From positions 682,001 to 746,000 of the forward strand of contig WOAB01000317.1 of assembly GCA_027886185.1 (NCBI GenBank): DNA of 64,000 nucleotides, in the 5' to 3' direction. The stretch is from Rheum nobile. Lineage: Eukaryota; Streptophyta; Magnoliopsida; Caryophyllales; Polygonaceae. This document shows, in pieces, positions 1-10,529 of the stretch. Made by a program: the position numbers and the translations under genes. How positions within the stretch are numbered: position 1 is the stretch's first letter; each line of letters opens with the position of its first letter. The notes beneath the pieces are model-generated. The model did not search any database, was not told the DNA's origin, and saw nothing but the letters and a program-made list of their open reading frames with translations.

Positions 1-395
1 CCAATATGATGGGCGAACCCACACACCCAACGACCATCAGAGTCACGAATCACACCGCCAGCAGAAGACACACAAAGATCACTCACAACATCATCAGTAT
101 TAATTTTGACTCAATCAGCAAGGGTCTCTCCCAACGAATAAGGGTCTCGGTTCTAGAATGTGAAACCACACTGCCAAGCTCTGAGGAAGCCAGAGCAAGA
201 GCATAGTCCCGGGCAAAATTCCTCACAAAAGACGCCTTATACCCCTGAAAATCCTCTGCCCGAAGCTAGTGCACCTTGCATTAACGGCTCGAAAATCCCC
301 TGAAGAGCAGCCACCAAATCAACCCAAAACTGACGGCGACGCGAAGGAGTGGGGGGAGCATACACAAAAATCATATGCGTGATGTTGGCACCCTC
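1..395 (-). mobile_element. LINE retrotransposon remnant (endonuclease piece joined to RNase H piece)
   Basis: Read on the minus strand, about 322-373 encodes an endonuclease-like stretch (FVYAPPTPSRRRQFW). After a frame break the sequence continues with FVRNFARDYALAL and RWERPL, and about 7-60 encodes an RNase H-type motif (GGVIRDSDGRWVCGF). Plant LINE ORF2 normally has endonuclease, then reverse transcriptase, then RNase H. Here no reverse transcriptase is seen between the two, so the copy is internally deleted, frameshifted and cut by the window edge. It is certainly non-functional. Confidence 0.7.
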
Positions 396-400
396 ATTAT

Positions 401-1056
401 TCTTGTTCTTAGGATTTATTGCTATTTTTCAATAGACCAAATAATATTTTCGTCTCTTGAACTACTAGTTCCTCAATAATAGTTATACGAAACAAATATG
501 TCATTATTATCTTTACTATTCCTTTTTGTCATTTATGATACGGTGCGTATGGTGTATGGCGTGAATAATTTAATTTAGGTCATATCGTACACTCCAAGCG
601 ACACACTAGCTAATACACTCTGGTTAATCTACAACCACCTATTTTGTGTGTGTTTTCTACACAGTAAACTTGATTGCATTTGCATATATACAAATTTTAA
701 AAGACGCAAATGATCACGTAACATCACCAAAAAAGATAGAAACGATGAATAGGAATTACTTGCGTGTATAGTTGTACGTACAATTCTCCAAAGTTTTACG
801 CTAAAAAGAAAAACTCTATCTCCAAGGACAAACATGTCCTGATCGATGTGGGATAGCAAAATGAATGTGATATGGAATTAGAACTGACGACGAATTCTTT
901 GATACGATCTACGTGGATCAAATTTACACCTGAGCTGAGTTGCATACAAGGTAGATGACTATGATCGACTCTATTTGGTAAAATCAAACTTATACGAGCT
1001 GAGTCAATTAAATTTAAGCTCGGTTCGGTAATAAGGCTCCATTAGATAATTACTAA
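401..1056. other. AT-rich intergenic DNA, nothing recognised
   Basis: No coding region, RNA gene or clear repeat is visible. Short open frames on the minus strand have no protein-like composition. Confidence 0.5.
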
Positions 1057-1490
1057 GGTTGTGTTCTGAGTATGTTATAGAAATTTATTAGAGGTTTGTA
1101 TTATCAAAACCTATCTTTTTATGTGTTCAGTAATACAAGTTTTTTTAGAAGGTTAGGATTTTAAGAGGCTTTTAAGGATATTAAAGAAAAAAGAAAAGGA
1201 AACTCTTAAAAGAAACGTTATTGAAGGTTTGACAAAGTTATCATAATTTTATTTTTAAAATATTCAAAATCTCATATCAGTGTTAATTTTTTTAATAAAA
1301 AAACTAATCCTTATAGTAATTTTTATTTAAAACATATTAAAAAAAATTATCTCACCAAACACTCAAATATGTCTTCTACTAGATTTCAAAAGGTTATAAA
1401 AAATCTCTAAAAACTTTCACCTCTTGTAAAAAACATTTCAAAAAACTTAAACCTTTTCAAAAATCTTGTTTTGGCGTGGCGAAGCCAACC
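1057..1490. mobile_element. Possible Harbinger/Tourist-like MITE
   Basis: The left end GGTTGTGTTCTGAG and the reverse complement of the right end (GGTTGGCTTCGCC) are similar, and both ends are bordered by TAA (1054-1056 and 1491-1493). A 3-bp TWA target duplication is typical of PIF/Harbinger MITEs. The inverted repeat is short and imperfect, so this is tentative. There is no coding capacity. Confidence 0.4.
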
Positions 1491-2115
1491 TAATTTAGAC
1501 TTTGAATTGAGTTGGATCAAATAGCTAGGACCCATAAAATGTGTAGTAGAACTTGATTCGATCTACCAATTATTTTTCTTAAATATTTGTTGTGAAATAA
1601 TTGTGTAAATTTTGAAACTAGCTAAGAAAACCTATTAATTGGAGATCGGCTTTATAGATATAGCTACCACGAACGTACTGAAACTGCAGAAGGCAGCAGT
1701 GAACTGAACTCATGTATAGCTGCATAGATCAGTTGACTGTTGGAGGAGAATACAGAAACACTATTATTGGAATTTTTTCCACATTTTTACTATGTTACTT
1801 TTACTTTTTTATACACATCATTTTCCCGTAATTTGTCCCTAAATATATATAGTACTAATACAAATATACAATGGTTGGTTTTACTCTGAGCTTTGCATAA
1901 GCATATGGTAATAAAGCACGTTTTCTTTTCTCGCTCAGACCTATGGTAATAAAGCACGATTTCCAGGTTCAATTGAAAGAGTTGATTATGAATTTTGAAA
2001 AGTACTATTACATCGATTCAACATGGAGTATATGGAATTATTTAATGCAATTTACTGACTGCCAACGGTAAATAAATACACTAATAAATACATGCAGATC
2101 CACACAAGTGATATA
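1491..2115. other. AT-rich intergenic DNA, nothing recognised
   Basis: No gene, RNA or repeat structure is visible, apart from a short duplicated phrase (TATGGTAATAAAGCACG) near 1902-1957. Confidence 0.5.
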
Positions 2116-2373
2116 CTCCCTCCGTCCCATAATATTTGTCATGTTTCGTTTTTTTATACTATTCATAGTTGAAGAGAATTTTTAAGATTTATTCCAATAT
2201 ATAAGAAAAACCATAGTCATGTGGGGTCTTATTTAATTCGTCTCAACGAGTACTTTGATAATATAAAAAATTATAATTTTTATTAATATGTAATTAGAGA
2301 TATTAACGATACAAAATCCGTCTCGATAAATGTGTCCAATCAAAACAGGATAAACATTATGGGATAAAGGGAG
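2116..2373. mobile_element. Stowaway-type MITE
   Basis: The left end reads CTCCCTCCGTCCCATAATAT. The right end, reverse-complemented, reads CTCCCTTTATCCCATAAT. Both borders carry the dinucleotide TA (2114-2115 and 2374-2375). CTCCCTCCGTCCCA-type ends with a TA target duplication are the hallmark of Stowaway (Tc1/mariner-derived) MITEs in plants. The interior is AT-rich and non-coding. A related, apparently truncated left end (CCCTCTGTCCCATAATG) occurs at about 2903-2920. Confidence 0.75.
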
Positions 2374-2956
2374 TATATTGATATGTGTTATGTACTTTTG
2401 TCTTTAGCTGACACGGTCCGCGACAGTCTTCTCAAAAGTTTACTGCACTTTTTTTTATACATTAAATGTTACAGTATACAGTATATATGTTTAATTACAG
2501 TAAATAAATAGAGAAAATCATACGGAGTATATAGTGTAGTTTTGTACGTATAATAGAGAAAATGATTAGGAAAAGTAGGAAGAGCAAAGACGCATTTATG
2601 TAGATGCGCGTGTGATGGAGGTGACGTGGAATTGACAACAGAGAAATGATCGATGGACATGATCGAGGATGGGGTGAAACTGAAAGACTGGTCAAAGGTT
2701 GATTTACCTCTTTTTTCAAACATGCACTTCAATCAAAATTCCCATTCCATACATCAAACTTTCACATCCATCTTCTTAATTGCAGCCTAATCTACCTACT
2801 AATCTCAAACCTACAACTATAAAAAACATTGCCAACTCATAATACTTACACGTCACATCAAGATCAAATCCCGGCACTAAGGGTTCATTTGGTTATATAA
2901 TCCCTCTGTCCCATAATGTTCGTCCTGTTTCCGTTTTGGGTGTCTCCTTTTGTTTG
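2374..2956. other. AT-rich intergenic DNA with a truncated MITE end
   Basis: Apart from the second, single-ended CCCTCTGTCCCATAATG motif near 2903 and a Harbinger-like phrase (AAGGGTTCATTTGGTTAT) at 2879, nothing is recognisable. Confidence 0.45.
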
Positions 2957-3342
2957 TCCTATTTTTTTTTTATCCATCTTTTTTTTCCAACATTATCCTT
3001 ATTAATTTCATCTTTTATACTATTTTATCTCTACTTTACACATCCAATCATTCACATTCAATCATTCTCACCTACCATTTTCATCCATCTCCATCCATAT
3101 CAAACTCCATTAATATCCATCATTTTTATCCATAACCTAAAACTTAATAAATCATATTTCATTAATCTAATTAATTAAAAAATAATTAATTAATTAAACT
3201 AACAAAATTAACCAAACTACTCCTAAATCCATTAACTTAACCCAAATCCATATATTTAACCAAACTAATCCAAACCCATATTTTAATCTAACTCAATATC
3301 CCTAACTCATATTAACCTACTCCTAATCTACCCATTTAACCC
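2957..3342. repeat. G-free plus-strand tract (386 nt with no G)
   Basis: Reading the plus strand base by base, the last G is at 2956 and the next is at 3343; everything between is A, C or T. Only a few Gs occur from there to about 3412, after which the DNA becomes CT-rich. The tract is composed of short ATCCATC, CCTAATC and AACCAAAC-like phrases without one clean period. It gives small open frames on the plus strand, but these are low-complexity and not gene-like. The cause is unknown (see findings). Confidence 0.9.
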
Positions 3343-3415
3343 GGCCTAATCTACCCAGCCCATCCCATATTCCCACCCTAATCCTAAATACCCTAATCTG
3401 CCTCTCAATATTCAC

Positions 3416-4080
3416 TCACCGTTCACTTTTCTTCTCCTCTCCTCTCTCATTCTCTCTGAACCTAAACCCTAATCTGCCTCTCTCATTCTCTCTCGTCTCC
3501 TCTCTCTGAACCTCGATGGGCATCCAACCTCTCTCCCTCCCGTCCTTGATTCGCCTCTCCCGACGGCGACCTCCCCAATCCGGCGAGCCTCCTCCTTCTT
3601 CCCCGGCGAACAAGACTGAGCCTTGTTGTGCGCTGATGTGTGGAGCTGCTGCACCTCCGACGAACCGCTGCTGCTCACGCCGGCGACGAGGGGGGCAAAG
3701 TCGGAGCCGTTGTTGCTTCTCCTACGTGTTGCTGTTGTAGTTGGAGGAAGATGAAGAGGGTGGGCCCCCTCCTTTGCTAATTAATTTCCCTGGTGTGTTG
3801 ATTTATCTTGCGGTGTGGAGGTTAGGGTTTTGGGTTTGTAGATCTGATTTTCTGTCCTTCCTTCTCAGATCCAAGGTTGAGGAGTTGTTTCTCTTTTGGT
3901 TGATTTTGAGTATGTACAGATTGTAGATCTGATTTTGTAGATCGCTACCCATTTTGTAGATCTGATTTTGTGTTCTTAGTTGTTCGTATTTTTTAGTTGT
4001 TTCTCTTTTGGGTTTGTAGATCTGATTTGTATGCTAGCCTCTTGTGTTCTTAGTTGTTCGTTTGAGCTCTCTTCACCTCT
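3416..4080 (+). other. Leader-like GC/CT-rich island with repeated TGTAGATCTGATTT
   Basis: A CT-rich stretch (CTCTCATTCTCTCT) is followed by a GC-rich segment with an ATG at 3516 and a 74-codon frame, then a T-rich stretch in which TGTAGATCTGATTT recurs (about 3836, 3923, 3954 and 4014). This pattern resembles the 5' end of a plant gene: CT-rich leader, short GC-rich first exon and leader intron. No recognisable protein or downstream exon follows, so it may be an orphaned or transposon-captured promoter/first-exon fragment. Confidence 0.3.
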
Positions 4081-6002
4081 CATTTCATTGGCTGAAATTT
4101 CAAATCACAGATGCTACTGTAGTAGCAATAATGACAATTTGTATTGTTTCAAAATTTCTTAATCCAATAGCTTTTTGTACTTTAGGACAAATATTTCGGG
4201 ACAGAGAATACTTAATTACGGAATATATTATATTGACCGAAAGTGGATGAATTAAATTACTTTTACTTATTTTTTCGAACCAGGGTAAAGAAAATGTTTA
4301 ATTTTCACTCATTTCAACTCTCTATCATATATTGAACATATCTCAAGTTAACCCACTTGTTCCAACATTAATATATTACGGAGTAGTATTTTTACATTTC
4401 ACCCAAAAAAAAATATTACGGAGTAGTAGCCTATATATTCTTTCCGTACAGTATAATATGTCATTTTAACCTTTTATTTTTGTTAATAAATAATTATGTA
4501 TTTAGAGTTTAGTTAATTATTTATTGTCGAGTTACAGGATATGTTATTGAAAATTTCATATATTGATACTTTTATACAATTTTTTTTTATCTTTTTTTTT
4601 GTCTTGATCGTCTGGTTCGACTGGACAAAGTCGTTTTATGTCCAGACCGGGGTATTATTGGCACACCAAGTGATAGACCCCTTCCAACATCAGTATCTCC
4701 ATACACGCCTCCAACAGAAATCGAACTCTAGACATCTGAATAAAACGCTTAAATGAGTCTAGTGTCAAATTACTACATCAAAGTATAAAGCCTACTCTTT
4801 GAAATCGTGGTGTATGTTTTTGTTGCAACTGCTGCTGTTGTTTCCTCAATCTGCCGTTAATTTGGGTTCGTGCAAAAAACAACAAAAATTAAAAAGAAAG
4901 GTTGCTTCACGCAAGCTCTCTCCCCTCTGCCCTTCCGATCTCCTTCTCCTCAACTTCTGCCGTAGCTTTAAAGTTTAATTCATATCCTTATATGTGCAAA
5001 CATTATTGCTCTTAGTCATCTACCCACAAATATATTTCTAAAAATATATACTCTCCTCCTCCGTTCGGTGATAATAATTAATAAGTGTTGTCTTAACCTT
5101 TTATTTTTGTTAAAAAATATTTGTTATTTTAGAGTTTTAAGTAATGATTTATTGTTCAGTTACGAGATATGTCATTGAAATTGAAAATATTGACATTCTT
5201 TTTACAAATTCGTTTTACTTATTGGCTAGAAATGATAATAAGGTAAGTAATTATTATTTTGTAGTAGTTTAATGACCGCAATTCTTAATGTCAAAAACTA
5301 AAATAATAAATATTATTAAAGATATAGATTATTAATTTATTGGTTTTAAAAAAAACGGAGTTTATTATACAAAACCCACAAAGTAGATGAAGTGACCCAC
5401 CAACAAGTTTGCTAGAGTTTTTTTTTTTTTGGTCGGTGCTAGAGGGTTTTCTTAAATTCATTCTAAAGCTAGCTAGCATTTCATCATCTTGTTCAAGTTC
5501 CGTATGACGTCTTACCCGTACTATATAATTATATGTTATACCAAGATTATGATCAACAAACATTACTTTATATACCCTAGCTTAAGATCTTGAGTCCGAA
5601 CCTAAAAATACAAGAAGGAACGCTACCTTCAAAGACCTTTTGTCAAGAAGTGGTAAAAATGAAAAGGCTAGTACGTATGTATATAGATTTTATATGTATT
5701 AATCCAATTAATAACATTTTGCTCAACACATAATATTAAGTACACCACAAACTAACTAGGTTGTACTTTATAAGACCATAAAATTACTATAGATCAAGCT
5801 CGTTCGGATGACCTGAAATTAGGGTTGAAGAAGAAAACTCAAGTCTCTATTTTTAAGTCGTCTCTTTCAGCTTCAACCCCTAACTTTATCGGAACGAGTC
5901 CTATAGTTGTGATATCCATAACCATAAGATGAGAAGTTGATATTTAAGATTGTAATAATCTAGTGTTTCCTATTTTAATAAAAAAAAAACTATATATACT
6001 AA
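4081..6002. other. AT-rich intergenic DNA
   Basis: No gene is recognised. A T-rich segment followed by a short GC-richer stretch (4590-4760) looks like transposon debris. Two similar phrases containing ACCTTTTATTTTTGTTAA occur near 4469 and 5096. Nothing else can be supported. Confidence 0.45.
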
Positions 6003-6310
6003 GGGTTCATTTAGTATTGATATTAGGATATCAGATATGTGTGTGAGATATCAGTCATATCCATATCTGTATTTGGTATATCCTGATATCGATATCAAAC
6101 TGATATTTGTTGTTTGGTATATGCAGATATCGATATCAGTGATATTAGAGTGGTATTGGAGTGTTATTTTGATATCTTTCAAAAATTTGGTATATCACTC
6201 ATATCCATATTCGTATCCGATACCTTGATATCACTCATACTCATATCTTGATATTCATACCGATACTCATATCCGATATCTCATATATTTGATATCGACC
6301 AAACGAGCCC
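6003..6310. mobile_element. PIF/Harbinger-type MITE rich in GATATC
   Basis: The left end is GGGTTCATTTAGTATTGATAT. The right end, reverse-complemented, is GGGCTCGTTTGGTCGATATC. Both are bordered by TAA (6000-6002 and 6311-6313), the 3-bp TWA duplication typical of PIF/Harbinger. The interior is dominated by repeats of GATATC/ATATC and has no credible coding sequence. It sits about 280 bp upstream of the LBD start codon, so it may overlap that gene's promoter. Confidence 0.7.
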
Positions 6311-6473
6311 TAAATTATTTGGGAAAAGGGTTTCTCCTTTCTCCAAAAAGTTCAATGTAAAAATGATATCATAATGAATAGCAAAATTCAATGCCCTTCA
6401 CATTTCTTTACAAAAGAATGATGATTCATTTAATAAGTAGTGATGAAAAAGGGAGTACACTTTTCCAGCTTCC

Positions 6474-6589
6474 CTCTTTAAATACTCAACTGAGGTTGTC
6501 CCCATTAATTCCTCCCCCTTCTCTTCTTGTTGTCTCCCAAACCAACCACCACCCATCTCAACCCACAAAATCCACAACACCCATATAAC
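6474..6589 (+). promoter_or_regulatory. Putative core promoter and leader of the LBD gene
   Basis: A TATA-like TTTAAATA lies at about 6477-6484, roughly 105 bp before the ATG at 6590. The interval is C-rich and AC-rich as in plant leaders. Inferred from position and composition only. Confidence 0.35.
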
Positions 6590-8888
6590 ATGACTAGTGG
6601 CTGCGGTGGCAGCGGCGGCGGTGGCGCCGGGAGCAGTGGTGGGCCATGTGGTGCTTGCAAGTACCTAAGAAGGAAGTGCGTGGAGGGATGCATATTTGCA
6701 CCCTACTTCGACGCGGAGCAGGGTGCGGCGCACTTCGCGGCGGTGCACAGGGTGTTCGGGGCGAGCAACGCGTCAAAGCTGCTGCTGCACATCCCTCCGC
6801 AGCGGCGCTTCGACGCCGTCGTCACGCTCTGCTACGAGGCCCTCGCTAGGGTTCGCGACCCCGTCTACGGCTGCGTCTCCCACATCTTCTCCCTCCAGCA
6901 ACAGGTTTAATTCAACACTTTGCCCTTAATTAGTTTTACTATAAAGAATTGTTATTTTTTTTTATTTTAACAAATTAATTAGTTATGGGCTAATGCATGC
7001 AATTAACTAGTACAAAATTAGAAAGTCCATTGGGTGAATATTTTTTATCACATGCATGATCATCACTCCAACTAGTCCATAATTCTTAATTGATATATGA
7101 ATATGAATTTTAGGTCTGTTTATATATAAACCGAATTTCGACATAATTAATTGAAATTGGGATCAGTATTTTGGTCATCTGCACTTATAAGAAATTTTGT
7201 AAAAAGAATGTCCATGCAGTATCCCTAAACATGTAAATTTTAGGTATTCTGCTTTAATACACAAACAACTATGGTCATAACATCTTGTACAAAATTGAAC
7301 GAATTAAGGGTGTTTTAGTCTAGTTTACCTTTAATTTTTTCATAGAAATTAAGTATAAAATAACATCAACGTACGGTGCTATATTTAATAACCAGCTTGA
7401 TTAATTCACACTTTATTTTTGGTGTTGTGTTGGATTCATGACATATGTTAGTCATAGGGTCAAAGTAAGCTGTGGAAAGAGTAAATAGATAGAAATTGAG
7501 ATTTTAAATGTGTTAAATTGAGACAAATTAAAGTGTGCGTGTAAGAATAGTACTACTTGTATATTGCTTGGCGGAACTAGCAAGCAATAACTTGGCACCT
7601 CGAGAAGCATTAAATTACCCCCCTCTTGACTCTTACATTGACTTTTATGCAACCTCGATCTCCTTTGTTGTTTTGCACTCTTCACACAAGTCAATTGTTT
7701 CGATCTCCATCCATTTTACTTTGGGTTACTCTTTAAATTTGTTCTTTTCCCCTTCTTAACTTGTCTTCTTGTAAAAAAGAATGTGCAGATTATATTATTT
7801 ATCATCACTTGAATTCGACCATAGTTTCGCAAAAGACGAGGAGCTTTGTATTAAATTGGATAGCAATAGCTACTCCGTAGTACACAAGTTAATTGGAAAT
7901 TTGGAAGAGAGACAAATTGTGTTGCTAATTATTTAGCCTCTCTTATATCTAATTTTCTCACTGGTTTTCATGTTTTAAACTCTCCTATTAGTAATGTTTT
8001 TTCATTGTTATTAGATGGTGTAAAGGTTGTGACTATGTCCTGTATAATTAGGCACTAGTTTGTTTTTTTGTTTAGAAAAAGCGTGTGAATGTATCCCTTA
8101 TTTGACGAAAAAAGAGCGTTAAAGTCCAATTTTGACATATTTATAGGGAAACTATTTATGTTGCTTTTGTACGTATGTAATTTTTCCACTGATTTTCATG
8201 TTTTAAACTCTCCTGTTAGTAACTTTTTATTGTTATTAGATGATATATGAAAATGATGTTATTATGCCTCGTATGATTAGGCATTAGTCTGTTTTTTTGT
8301 TTAAATAAAGCGTGTGAAAATACTGTTAAAAAAAGAGAGTTCAACCCATTGTTCAAACTTTTGTGTTACATTACATCCAAAACTAATTAAGCAAGTTATT
8401 TTGGCTTGTTTAATTCACTAAGCTGGAAACTGATCGAATTTCGGGTTTAATTTTATGAATGCATATTGAAGATACGGAGTATATGATAATTTCACATTGA
8501 TGGAATCAAGTTTTAACTATGAGGAGTTGGGCAGGTGGTGAATTTGCAAGGGGAGCTGGCACACATCCAGGCGCGTCTCTCCACGCTCCAGCGCCTCCCT
8601 GACCAGCTGCAGCCGCCGGAACCTCCCACTCCACCACCGACTCAGCCGCCTCTCGGCCACAACCACAGGCCCACCAGCATTACAACGTCTTCCACTTCCA
8701 CAGCCGCCACGTCAGCATCCTTTGACCTCCAACAAGCCCTGATAACAGCTGACATGACCGCGGGCCCACCGGCCAGCGGAGGCCTGCCTGAGCCGCTCCT
8801 AGACGACGGATGCGGTGACCTCCACGCGCTGTCCAGTGAGTTGGTGTACAAGTACTTCTCTGGAGCCAAGTTTCCCCCCTCTGATTAA
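6590..8888 (+). CDS. LBD (LOB-domain) class I transcription factor, two exons
   Basis: Joined exons 6590-6904 and 8535-8888 give a protein of about 222 residues. The LOB domain is complete: a zinc-binding block C20-x2-C23-x6-C30-x3-C34 (CGACKYLRRKCVEGC), then the GAS block (FGASNASKLL), then the leucine-zipper-like coil ending SHIFSLQQQVVNLQ. The intron splits the gene after QQQ in phase 0, the usual place in class I LBD genes. ATG 6590 is chosen because the LOB domain starts 19 residues later and it is the first ATG in that frame; an upstream in-frame TTG at 6527 is not a credible start. The C-terminal half is Pro/Thr/Ser-rich. The LOB domain most resembles the LBD18/19/20/30 group, which are nuclear DNA-binding regulators of vascular and lateral-root development. 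The exact orthologue is not assigned. Confidence 0.9.
7838..8330 (+). mobile_element. LINE 3'-end remnant in the LBD intron, partly duplicated
   Basis: From 7891 to 8058 one frame reads NWKFGRETNCVANYLASL, then GFHVLNSPISNVFSLLLD, ending at TAG. This resembles the C-terminal end of the RNase H domain of plant LINEs, whose usual pattern is REANxxADxLA...GFHxL. Just upstream, ELCIKLDSNSYSVVHKL in another frame resembles the preceding RNase H strand. The segment starting GATTTTCATGTTTTAAACTC at about 7963 recurs at about 8192 in diverged form, so the LINE tail is present twice. Both copies are inactive. Confidence 0.6.
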
Positions 8889-9548
8889 TTAACTAATCAA
8901 TTAAGGTCTAGGAATATTTGCATGTCATTGATTAATTAAGGCCTTAACTCTTATTAGCTTTTAATCCAATCTACTTGTTTAGGTGGCTAATTGTATTTGT
9001 AATGGCAGGCAACTCTTGCACTTTTTTTTTTTTTTTTTCCTTGTAACATTTTTTGGTTCTTTTATGGTGTCTCTGGCTCATTGTATTTTTAGGCTTTTAT
9101 TTTTTAACGCATAGGCGAAATTGTCTTTTAGCGCATAGACACCTCACATAACGTGAGGATAGGCTTCACACGTCACGCGCGGGATGAGACATTTTCAAGA
9201 TCCACACGTAACGTGTGGATCTATAGACCCAACTGAGTCTATTTCTAACCCTAAACAATTGAAACCTTCGAACATTCTCACACACGTAACATGTGGATGA
9301 GAGTCATGTGTAACGTATAGCTCTATTTTATCTCACGTAACGTGATGAGCCTCTCCCTACGTTTATATCTTTAACCTTTGTACTCATCATCATCAGAGTA
9401 ACTCATGAATCTACATATGTAACTTGTCATCTTGTTTTCTTTGTCCCCAAATTAACCAAAAACGGTTATTTTCCATGAACATGATGCACATAATTGCAGA
9501 ATCTTTATTCTTTATAAAAAAAAGTATACATATTTGCAGAAAGTGCGA
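8889..9548. other. LBD 3' flank and intergenic spacer
   Basis: This holds the presumed LBD 3' untranslated region, a poly-T run at about 9022-9038, and the CACGTAACGTG-like palindrome cluster listed separately. No gene is seen. Confidence 0.5.
9100..9360. repeat. Cluster of imperfect CACGTAACGTG palindromes
   Basis: At least four related motifs occur within 260 bp: CTCACATAACGTGAGG (about 9144), CCACACGTAACGTGTGG (about 9201), CACACGTAACATGTGG (about 9281) and CTCACGTAACGTGATG (about 9332), with weaker relatives between (CACACGTCACGCGCG, CATGTGTAACGTATAG). Each is a near-palindrome around ACGTAACGT. ACGT cores are bound by plant bZIP factors, but the arrangement could equally be transposon debris. 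Function is unknown. Confidence 0.55.
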
Positions 9549-9651
9549 AAAAATTTAGACCATTTCTCGATTTGTGCGTGTCATCCTTGCGCAGGGGCCA
9601 TGCTAATCTTCTCTGTATCATTCCAATTTTATCAGATGTCTCCGAAGAGAC
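9549..9651 (-). ncRNA. U6: U6 spliceosomal snRNA
   Basis: The minus strand from 9651 reads GTCTCTTCGGAGACATCTGA and continues through the invariant core: ATACAGAGAAGATTAGCATG (ACAGAGA box and AGC), CCCCTGCGCAAGGATGACAC and CACAAATCGAGAAATGG. It ends at a T-run (about 9548-9553), as for RNA polymerase III. Length is about 102 nt, normal for plant U6. Relative to the widely conserved plant sequence there are a few changes in the 5' stem (C to T with a compensating G to A), one after ACAT (CCGAT to CTGAT), AACGATAC to AATGATAC, and GGTCCAAA to GGTCTAAA. The core catalytic sequence is unchanged and a proper promoter lies upstream. It is either a functional variant or a very young pseudogene. Confidence 0.92.
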
Positions 9652-9672
9652 AATTGTGGTAGGTTCTTGTCA

Positions 9673-9716
9673 ATATATAAACTCGTATTGGAACTTCCTG
9701 ATAGTCGATGTGGGAA
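9673..9716 (-). promoter_or_regulatory. U6 promoter: upstream sequence element and TATA box
   Basis: On the minus strand the upstream sequence element TTCCCACATCGAC covers about 9704-9716, and a TATA box (TTTATATATTG) lies at about 9671-9681. The TATA lies about 20-25 bp before the U6 start and the USE about 25 bp further upstream, the spacing used by plant RNA polymerase III snRNA genes. Confidence 0.85.
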
Positions 9717-10007
9717 GCTTCGGAAGAATATTGTTAAAGATCTTGGGCCGATATACCTGATGTTAACTAAACCAACATTTAGGCCCAGGCCCCTTTATAC
9801 TTTGAATTTGGTCTGCAGACTAAATCTGGGCCAGTGAAAAGCTCGCTTCCAAAAATCAAGACCATCCACATTTTGATGGGGAATTTCAAGTGTATTGTCA
9901 TCAAAATCTGTAAAGAATTTAAGGTCAAAAATCTCAATTTTGTATAAAGTGTATTCACTTCATAAATATATCCTGCAAATTGAAAAACTTGAACCGGCAT
10001 ATTATAA

Positions 10008-10123
10008 AGGTCTGTTTGGATTCCCAGATATAATATGTTATCTTGAATTAAATTATATTAAATTGACAATTTAATATAAAATAATATATTTTAATACATT
10101 ATTTTAACTATTCAAATACACCC
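10008..10123. mobile_element. Short Harbinger/Tourist-like MITE
   Basis: The left end is AGGTCTGTTTGGATTCC; the right end reverse-complemented is GGGTGTATTTGAATAG. TAA borders both sides (10005-10007 and 10124-10126). The 116-bp interior is almost pure A/T. Confidence 0.55.
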
Positions 10124-10529
10124 TAAATTTACTTTGTTACTTTTCTTGTAGGAAAAAAAATACTCCAAGACTAAACTACCCTATACTTGGTAATTGTATA
10201 CCATTTGTACAAGTCAGAGTTGTTAAAATTCATGATATATCTTCTAATTTATCTAATGTATAGAACAATCGTTTCAACTAAACAGTGCGAAATGATTCGT
10301 TTTCAACTCGTAGAAATAGTTAGGATGAGCCAAAATGATCTCCAAATACAAAGAATCCGAATTACAACCTCTCTATTTGTATCTTTCTCGTGTGTCAGAA
10401 GAGAAGCCGAGGGGATATTAGAAAAATGGCAAAAGTATTAATTAAAAAAAAGGAAGGGAAGAAAAAAAATAAAAGAGGGAAAAAGAAGAAACAGAGAAGG
10501 GGAAAGAAGACAGAAGAGAGAAAGCATTT

